A stretch of 64,000 nucleotides of DNA from Halorubrum distributum JCM 10118 (GTDB lineage: Archaea > Halobacteriota > Halobacteria > Halobacteriales > Haloferacaceae), in NCBI RefSeq assembly GCF_000337335.1, contig NZ_AOJN01000047.1, positions 11,387-75,386 of the forward strand, read 5' to 3'. Shown piece after piece: positions 58,726 through 64,000 of this stretch. The notes under the pieces were generated by a model that made no database searches, was not told the DNA's origin, and saw nothing but the letters and a program-made list of their open reading frames with translations. The stretch's first letter is position 1; every line of letters begins with the position of its first letter. Made by a program: the position numbers and the translations under genes.

Positions 58726-59403
58726 TCAGGACTCGCCGGCGTCCCCGACCTCGTACGAGAGGACGACCCCGTCGTCGAGTCGTTCCGTCTCCGCGAGCGT
58801 CAGTTCTGGGAACCCCTCGGTGAAGCCGGCGCCGTCCGCCAGCGTAGGGGCGTCGCGGCCGCCGATCACGAGCGAGCCGACGTAGACGTGGAGCTCGTCC
58901 ACCACGCCGGCCTCGAAGCAGGAGAAGATCACCTCGCCGCCCCCCTCGACCATCAGGCGGTCGACGCCGCGGTCGGCGAGCGCATCGACCCCCTCGGCGA
59001 CGTCGACGCGCTCCTCGCCGGCCACGATCACCTCCGCGCCCGCGTCGGCGAGCGCCTCCCGTCGCTCTCGGTCGGTCGCGGCCGAGACGAGCAGGTACGT
59101 CGTCGCCGCGTCGTCGAGGATCCGGGCGTCGGTCGGCGTCCGGCCGGTGGAGTCGACCACCACGCGGGCAGGGTCGCCGGGTCGCCCGTTCCGCAGGCGC
59201 TCGACGCGGCGGTCCTCCTCGTCGAGCGTGAGGCGCGGGTCGTCCGCGAGGACCGTCCCGACCCCCACGAGCACCGCGTCCGCGGCCGCCCGGACGCGGT
59301 CGACCCGATCGAAGTCCTCGGGCCCGGAGATCCGGAGCTGTTCCCGGCGGCGGGTGGCGAGCTTCCCGTCGACGCTCTGGGCCGCGTTGACGACCACGTG
59401 CAT
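58726..59403 (-). CDS. arfC: 2,5-diamino-6-(ribosylamino)pyrimidinone 5'-phosphate reductase
   Basis: A 225-residue RibD C-terminal-domain reductase: MHVVVNAAQSVDGKLATRRR, AAADAVLVGVGTVLADDPRL, VDRLMVEGGGEVIFSCFEAG and VDELHVYVGSLVIGG. In archaea it reduces the ribosyl group early in the riboflavin and F420 pathway. ATG 59403 is chosen; an in-frame start at 59466 gives extra residues without homology. Confidence 0.88.
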   Translation of the reverse strand: MHVVVNAAQSVDGKLATRRREQLRISGPEDFDRVDRVRAAADAVLVGVGTVLADDPRLTLDEEDRRVERLRNGRPGDPARVVVDSTGRTPTDARILDDAATTYLLVSAATDRERREALADAGAEVIVAGEERVDVAEGVDALADRGVDRLMVEGGGEVIFSCFEAGVVDELHVYVGSLVIGGRDAPTLADGAGFTEGFPELTLAETERLDDGVVLSYEVGDAGES

Positions 59404-59498
59404 ATGCGAGGGTCGTCCGGACGCGGAATGGTCGTTTCGGTCGGGTGGCGGTCGATCCCGTCCCAACGCGTATCCGGCGCGAGACCGAACCGACCCCC

Positions 59499-59624
59499 AT
59501 GAGAACGTCGACGATTCTCATCCTGGTCGGCGCGCTCCTGTTCGTCCTCCCGGTCCCGGGCACGTTCGTCCTCGGGGCGCTGGTCGCGCTCGCGGGCCTC
59601 GCCGCTCGCCTCTTCGGGCTCTGA
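59499..59624 (+). CDS. 41-residue membrane protein
   Basis: ATG 59499 to TGA 59624 encodes MRTSTILILVGALLFVLPVP then GTFVLGALVALAGLAARLFG and a final Leu. Two hydrophobic stretches with a Pro-Val-Pro-Gly turn. It lies divergently from arfC and 39 bases before the VOC gene. Such transmembrane micro-proteins with a Pro-Gly turn occur in many haloarchaea; function unknown. Confidence 0.55.
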   Translation: MRTSTILILVGALLFVLPVPGTFVLGALVALAGLAARLFGL

Positions 59625-59663
59625 CCCGACACGGTTTAGCCGGCCCCGACCGAGCGCCCACCC

Positions 59664-60083
59664 GTGTCCGACCCAACCGCGCACCACGTCGGGATCACCG
59701 TGTCCGACCTCGACCGCGCCGTCGAGTTCTACGCCGAGACGTTCGACCTCGACGTCGTCGCCGAGTTCACCGTCGGCGGCGACGCCTTCGCCGAGGCGGT
59801 CGCCGTCGACGGCGCCGCTGCCGAGTTCGCCCACCTCGACGCCGACGGCGTCCGCGTCGAACTCGTCGCGTACGACCCCACCGTCGACTCCGGCGGCGAC
59901 CCCGAACTGAACCGGCAGGGGGCCACGCACCTCGGGCTCACGGTCGACGACGTCGAGGCGTTCTACGCCGACCTCGCGGACGGCGTCGAGACGCTGAGCC
60001 CGCCGCGGACGACCGAGAGCGGGACGACCGTCCTGTTCGTCCGGGACCCGGAGGGGAACCTGATCGAGGTGCTGGACGCCTGA
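59664..60083 (+). CDS. VOC-family protein (methylmalonyl-CoA epimerase-like)
   Basis: A 139-residue protein with GTG start: AHHVGITVSDLDRAVEFYAE, GVRVELVAYDP, THLGLTVDDVEAFYADLADG and the final metal strand LFVRDPEGNLIEVLDA. His in THLGL and Glu in LIEVL would bind metal. Family members isomerise or epimerise CoA esters or detoxify. It is not linked by overlap to a pathway gene. Confidence 0.82.
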   Translation: MSDPTAHHVGITVSDLDRAVEFYAETFDLDVVAEFTVGGDAFAEAVAVDGAAAEFAHLDADGVRVELVAYDPTVDSGGDPELNRQGATHLGLTVDDVEAFYADLADGVETLSPPRTTESGTTVLFVRDPEGNLIEVLDA

Positions 60084-60121
60084 GGAGCGTCCCGGACCGC
60101 GCGGGCGGCCCCCGCGGCGGC

Positions 60122-60328
60122 CTACCCCGCCATCGACTCGCGGAGCACGAGCAGCGACAGCGGGACGCTCGCCGCGACGAGTCCGTACACGCCGCCGAGG
60201 ATCGGCTCGACGCCGAACTCGGGCGCGAGCAGGTAGCCGCCGGCGAACCCGACCGGGTCGCAGACGACCGCGACGAGGAGTAGCCGTGCCTGAAACGAGA
60301 GCGCGTCGAACCACGCGAGGAGGGCCAT
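60122..60328 (-). CDS. Small two-helix membrane protein
   Basis: A 68-residue protein: SFQARLLLVAVVCDPVGFAG, GYLLAPEFGVEPILGGVYGL and VAASVPLSLLVLRESMAG. Two or three hydrophobic stretches. The family is not recognised, but codon bias is good and the frame is intact. It lies between the VOC gene (converging) and metG. Confidence 0.55.
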   Translation of the reverse strand: MALLAWFDALSFQARLLLVAVVCDPVGFAGGYLLAPEFGVEPILGGVYGLVAASVPLSLLVLRESMAG

Positions 60329-60411
60329 TACGAACGGTCCTGCGCTCCGCGATCAGATAAAAGTTCGAGCGGACGCGCGGGTCCGGCGGCTGTCGCGGCC
60401 CCGTGCGGCCC

Positions 60412-62553
60412 TCACTTCACCTTCGTACCCGGTCCGGCGTCCTCGTAGGTGGTGAGGAGGTCGGCCTCCTCGCCGGCCGCGAGGACCATCCCGTTCGACT
60501 CGACGCCGAACAGCTCGGCCTTCTCCATGTTCGCGAGCACGATCACCTTCGTGTCGGGAAGGTCGCTCACGTCGTGGAGCTGCTTCAGGCCCGCGACGAT
60601 CGTTCGGGTCTCGGCGCCCAGATCGACGGTGAGCTTCACGAGGTCGTCGGCGCCCTCGATCCCTTCGGCCGCCTCGATCCGCCCCACGCGGATGTCCAGT
60701 TCCTGGAAGTCGTCGAAGCTGATGCGGTCGTCGCTGAGGGGTTCGATGTCGGTCATGTCGGTGTCGTCGGTGTCGTCGTCGTTCTCGTCGGCGGCGCTTC
60801 CGTCTGCCTCGCCGCCGTCGTCGTCGCTCTCGTCGCCGTCGCCGTCCTCCGACTCGGCGACGCGCGCTTCGAGCTTCTCGTTCAGGTCCTCGACGCGCTC
60901 GTCTTCGACCTGTTCGAACAGCTCGGTCGGCTCGCTCAGGTCGCCGGCGGGCCCCTCGCGGGCGGCCTCGACGGTCGCCTCGTGGACGGTGCCGGGCTCG
61001 CCGAGCTGGGCCCAGAGCCGCTCGCTCTTCTCGGGGGCCAGCGGCTCGAAGAGGACGGCGATCGCCTTCGCGAGCGCGACGCAGTCGTAGATGACCCGTT
61101 CCGCCTCCGCGGGCTCCTCGTCGACGAGCTTCCACGGCTCGTTGCGCTGGATGTACTCGTTGCCGTAGCGCGCGAGGTCGGTGACGGCGTCGCCCAGCGC
61201 GCGGACCGAGTAGTCGTTGACCGCGGCCGCGAACTCCTCGACGGCCTCGTCGATCCGCGCCGCCACCTCGTCGCTCGGGGCGTCGGCGTCGGGGCCGTCC
61301 TCGTAGTTGCGGTGGGCGAAGAGCAGGGAGCGGTAGAGGAAGTTGCCGACGGTGCCCACGAGCTCGGTGTTGACGCGCTCGGCGAACTTCTCCCACGAGA
61401 AGTCGACGTCCTGTTGGAACCCGCCGTTGGTCGCGAGGTAGTAGCGCAGCGGGTCGGGGTGGAACCCCTCGTCGAGGTACTCGTCGGCCCAGACCGCGCG
61501 GTCGCGGCTGGTCGAAAAGCCCTTGCCGCCGAGCGTGACGAACCCGCTCGCCATCACCGCGCGCGGCTCCGCGTGGTCGGTCGCCTCAAGCATCGCGGGC
61601 CAGAAGATGGTGTGGTGCTGGATGATGTCGCGGCCGATCACGTGAACGATCTCGCCGCCCTCGGGGTGGTCGTCGCTCACGCCCTCCTTCCAGGCGGCCT
61701 CCCAGTCGAACGCGTCGGCGCCGACGCGCTCGGAGTACTGCTTCGTCGAGGAGATGTACTCGATCGGGGCGTCGACCCAGACGTATAAGACGAGGTCCTG
61801 CGGGTTCTCCCCCGGCAGGTCGATCCCCCAGTCCATGTCGCGGGTGATACACCAGTCCTGAAGCCCCTGCTCGATCCACTCGCGGGGCTGGTTGCGGGCG
61901 TTCGAGGTGCCCTCCAGGCGGTCGAGGAAGTCGGAGAGGTAGTCAGCGAACTCGGAGACCGCGAAGAACTTGTGGGTCCGCTCGCGGTACTCCGCGGGGT
62001 TGCCGGTGATCGTCGATTCGGGATCTTCGACCTCGCCGGGTTCGAGGTGGCGCTGGCACCCCTCGTCGCACTCGTCGCCGCGGGCGTGCGCGCCGCAGTA
62101 CGGGCAGGTCCCCTCGACGTAGCGGTCGGGGAGGTACTGGTCGTCGACGGGGTCGTACGCCACCATGATCTCCTTCTCGTAGAGGTGGCCGGCCTCGTCG
62201 AGGTCGCGGACGAGCTGCTGGGTGATCTCGGTGTTCGTCTCGTCGTGGGTGTGGCCGTAGTTGTCGAAGTCGACGTTGAACTTCGGGAACGTCTCGGCGT
62301 AGCGCTCGTGCCAGTCGAGCGCGAACTCCTCGGGGGAGACGCCCTCCTGCTCGGCGTTGACCGCGACCGGCGTGCCGTGCATGTCGGAGCCGGAGACGAA
62401 TGCGGTCTCTTGGCCGAGCCGTTCGAGCGCGCGGCTGTACACGTCGCCGCCGACGTAGGTGCGGAGGTGACCGATGTGGAGGTCGCCGTTGGCGTACGGC
62501 AGTCCACAGGTCACCACCGCCGGGCGATCGGTGGGGAAGTCGTCGTGGCTCAT
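60412..62553 (-). CDS. metG: Methionyl-tRNA synthetase with C-terminal tRNA-binding domain
   Basis: A 713-residue class I synthetase. HIGH motif at 26-29 (GDLHIGHLRTYVGGD); zinc knuckle CPYCGAHARGDECDEGC; the KMSKS-like loop is GKGFSTSRDRAVWADE. After the anticodon-binding helices an acidic linker (about 560-610, Asp/Glu/Ala-rich) leads to a C-terminal OB-fold tRNA-binding domain, DIRVGRIEAAEGIEGADDLV and VIVLANMEKAELFGVESNGM. ATG 62553 begins the catalytic domain. An in-frame extension to 62820 is low in similarity and skipped. Confidence 0.93.
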   Translation of the reverse strand: MSHDDFPTDRPAVVTCGLPYANGDLHIGHLRTYVGGDVYSRALERLGQETAFVSGSDMHGTPVAVNAEQEGVSPEEFALDWHERYAETFPKFNVDFDNYGHTHDETNTEITQQLVRDLDEAGHLYEKEIMVAYDPVDDQYLPDRYVEGTCPYCGAHARGDECDEGCQRHLEPGEVEDPESTITGNPAEYRERTHKFFAVSEFADYLSDFLDRLEGTSNARNQPREWIEQGLQDWCITRDMDWGIDLPGENPQDLVLYVWVDAPIEYISSTKQYSERVGADAFDWEAAWKEGVSDDHPEGGEIVHVIGRDIIQHHTIFWPAMLEATDHAEPRAVMASGFVTLGGKGFSTSRDRAVWADEYLDEGFHPDPLRYYLATNGGFQQDVDFSWEKFAERVNTELVGTVGNFLYRSLLFAHRNYEDGPDADAPSDEVAARIDEAVEEFAAAVNDYSVRALGDAVTDLARYGNEYIQRNEPWKLVDEEPAEAERVIYDCVALAKAIAVLFEPLAPEKSERLWAQLGEPGTVHEATVEAAREGPAGDLSEPTELFEQVEDERVEDLNEKLEARVAESEDGDGDESDDDGGEADGSAADENDDDTDDTDMTDIEPLSDDRISFDDFQELDIRVGRIEAAEGIEGADDLVKLTVDLGAETRTIVAGLKQLHDVSDLPDTKVIVLANMEKAELFGVESNGMVLAAGEEADLLTTYEDAGPGTKVK

Positions 62554-62886
62554 GTGGTGTGTGTATGTCGTGTGTCGGTCGATCGGGTCTAAAGCCCGCT
62601 GGTTCGGGGCCGTCGCCGGCGCGGCGATCGGTCGCGGTCGCGGATCGCCGTCCGCTCCGCGGCTCGCGCGATCGACGGCCCGGACGCTGCGGAGGGCGAC
62701 GGGATTCGCCGCCGCGTCGGCGCCGGCCGCGTTACCGGCCGACGGCGACGCGACGGGTCCACCCGTCGCTAAAAGGAGCGCATCCGCATCTCGGACCGTC
62801 GACGCCGTGTCACGCTTCACGCTTCGGACGGTCCCGTCTAAAAAGCGTCGCCCCGAGCCGGGTTGACGGCGGTCTCGGCCGAGGCC
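62554..62886. other. Non-coding spacer of 333 bases upstream of metG
   Basis: No gene is convincing here. A long frame joined to metG exists but is arginine/alanine-rich shadow. Two short A-runs (about 62769-62775, 62838-62845) might be part of promoters or of a termination site for the neighbouring gene. A leader regulating metG is possible, but no T-box or other known riboswitch pattern was seen. Confidence 0.35.
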
Positions 62887-63339
62887 TCAGGGCTCCATCG
62901 CCCGCTCGGCGCGGCCGGTGAGTCGGTCCGGATCGAGCCGGTAGAACTCGAACGTCACCTCGCTCGTCGGCTCGCCGAAGACGTCGACTATCGGAATCCG
63001 CTCCGTGCGTTCGAGGCCGGCGAGCGACTCCGTCGAGTCCGCGTCGTCGGTGGTCGACACCAACCGACCGCTCGCCACCACGCTCTTCCACCGTCCGTTC
63101 GCTTCCCCGTAGGTGACGAACGTGACGCCGCGGTCGGTAGGGTTCGCCTTTCCGCTCTCTTTCCCGACGGCGAGGCGGAAGTAAAACACCTCCTCGACCG
63201 GGTCGTACCCGTACGACACCGGCACCGAGTGCGGGGGCTCGTCGCGGGCCGTCGACAGGGAGAGGACCCCCGTTCCCGACCGCCCGAGGAACTCGTCGCG
63301 CTCGTCGTCCGCCATCCGAACCGCGTCCGTGCTCTCCAT
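62887..63339 (-). CDS. Pyridoxamine 5'-phosphate oxidase-family protein
   Basis: A 150-residue split-barrel protein: MADDERDEFLGRSGTGVLSL, PHSVPVSYGYDPVEEVFYFR, RLAVGKESGKANPTDRGVTF and a C-terminal VTFEFYRLDPDRLTGR. The pattern fits the pyridoxamine 5'-phosphate oxidase-like (FMN or haem binding) superfamily, similar to Nim or HugZ. Substrate unknown. CATTAGC about 24 bases before ATG 63339 may be the promoter. Confidence 0.8.
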   Translation of the reverse strand: MESTDAVRMADDERDEFLGRSGTGVLSLSTARDEPPHSVPVSYGYDPVEEVFYFRLAVGKESGKANPTDRGVTFVTYGEANGRWKSVVASGRLVSTTDDADSTESLAGLERTERIPIVDVFGEPTSEVTFEFYRLDPDRLTGRAERAMEP

Positions 63340-63418
63340 ACGCGATCGTCGTGGCGTACGCTAATGAATACCAACCACGGTCCGGGCGGGCGGACCGCTT
63401 CGTCCCGCTGCGCCCCGC

Positions 63419-64000
63419 CTACAGGATCTCGCGGACGATCGCGGCCGCCTCGGACGCCGTCGGCGCGAGCACGTACACGATCGGCTCAATGCCGACCGCG
63501 CCGGTCTGGTACAGGACGAGCGTTTCGCCGTCCGCCGGGAGGTCGGCGGCCGCGACCGCGTCGGCGACCGCCTCGCGCGTCGGTCGCTCCGCGTCGAACT
63601 CCACGGTCGGGTGGTCGGCCGCGAGCGTGTCGACCGTCTCCGGGTCGTAGCGGAGGTTCACCGCGCCCCGGACGGGGGCGCCCGCCTCGCGGGCCGCGAG
63701 CAGCACCGTCGCGACGTGTTCGCTCACGCCGAACTCCGGCTCCCCGGGCACCATCGCCCGGCCCTTCACGTCGACGAGCCGGCCGGGGACCGCGGCGACG
63801 TCGTCGACGGTGGCGGCGTCGGCGAGGCACTCGGCGACGTTCGCGCCGACGTTCGGGATGAGCCCGGCGAAGCCGGAGGCGTTCGTCAGGGTCCGAAGGC
63901 CGCGCCGGACCGAGGTGAGGACGCGCTCGCGCTCGCGAAGCCCGCTGTCGGGGTCGTGGACCGAGAACTCCACGTCCGCCTCGGCGAGCGCGGGCATCGC
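63419..64000 (-). CDS. ThiN-domain transcriptional regulator (ThiR), N-terminus beyond the window
   Basis: The visible part, 193 codons, is a ThiN ligand domain: LRTLTNASGFAGLIPNVGAN, VDDVAAVPGRLVDVKGRAMV, PGEPEFGVSEHVATVLLAAR and the final YQTGAVGIEPIVYVLAPTAS. ThiN domains bind thiamine phosphate. In archaea a front HTH turns this into a repressor (ThiR) of thiamine genes. The frame stays open to base 64000, and the first Met (63997) lies where a linker would be, so the HTH part is presumably outside. The domain alone also occurs at the end of ThiD-ThiE-type enzymes. Confidence 0.82.
   Translation of the reverse strand, partial: AMPALAEADVEFSVHDPDSGLRERERVLTSVRRGLRTLTNASGFAGLIPNVGANVAECLADAATVDDVAAVPGRLVDVKGRAMVPGEPEFGVSEHVATVLLAAREAGAPVRGAVNLRYDPETVDTLAADHPTVEFDAERPTREAVADAVAAADLPADGETLVLYQTGAVGIEPIVYVLAPTASEAAAIVREIL

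Noticed and set aside
62554-62820. N-terminal extension of methionyl-tRNA synthetase
   Set aside because: The extra 89 residues are low-complexity and lack any match to the family, whose catalytic domain begins at MSHDDFPTD.
1-64000. tRNA, rRNA or CRISPR array
   Set aside because: No tRNA-like cloverleaf with a T-loop, no rRNA segment and no regularly spaced repeat-spacer pattern was seen on reading both strands.

Overview
The window is haloarchaeal chromosomal DNA, most likely Halorubrum or a near relative (Haloferacales). The proteins are acidic and the codons are GC-rich. Many genes start at an ATG or GTG lying 26-31 bases behind a TTTATA-type box, as in leaderless archaeal transcripts. 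Typical haloarchaeal families are present: HVO_0758 zinc finger, DUF4330, DUF5788, HtrII-type transducer, archaeal pab operon, arfC, and a ThiN-domain regulator. No rRNA, tRNA or CRISPR array was recognised.

Layout. 0-2.3 kb: scarred accessory DNA with two decayed IS200/IS605-type (TnpB) elements, a nucleotidyltransferase gene cut off by one of them, and two small intact genes. 2.3-9.2 kb: a dipeptide/oligopeptide ABC importer (fused double ATPase, Tat lipoprotein, two permeases) whose composition looks less GC-rich than the rest. 9.2-12.6 kb: VanZ-like, DUF4330 and UppP membrane proteins. 12.6-17.6 kb: a toxin-antitoxin island with intact MntA-HepT and VapBC, a DUF234 ATPase, and many fragments (DUF433, DUF5615, a PIN toxin stub, two mntA pieces). 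18.2-20.5 kb: a two-gene operon of an HtrII-like transducer and a seven-helix rhodopsin homologue in which the retinal lysine is arginine.

20.7-33.5 kb: an ABC-2 exporter, a BtuF-like protein, methyltransferases, an alcohol dehydrogenase, a pilB'-'pilC deletion-fusion pseudogene, a regulator-like Cmi4 homologue and a lone Cas4-like protein. 33.6-46.8 kb: largely core metabolism, with citramalate synthase and threonine deaminase (two entries to isoleucine), hisF, a MATE exporter, a broken truncated-globin gene, a glycosyltransferase, and a DapA-family aldolase. 46.8-64 kb: housekeeping genes, including the pabB-pabA-pabC operon (p-aminobenzoate, folate/pterin precursors), aroE, sppA, arfC (riboflavin/F420 precursor), metG, and a thiamine-responsive regulator running off the right edge.

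Two features stand out. First, the transducer-rhodopsin pair lacks the retinal lysine, the helix-C arginine and aspartate, and the helix-F aromatic residues, yet keeps the contact residues known from sensory rhodopsin II-HtrII. Second, four copies of a ~350-bp non-coding element (28.4, 31.9, 39.7 and 54.0 kb) share little sequence in their hairpin stems but keep the pairing through compensatory changes. Each is preceded by stacked TTTATAAA-containing units, which suggests a dispersed structured-RNA family.
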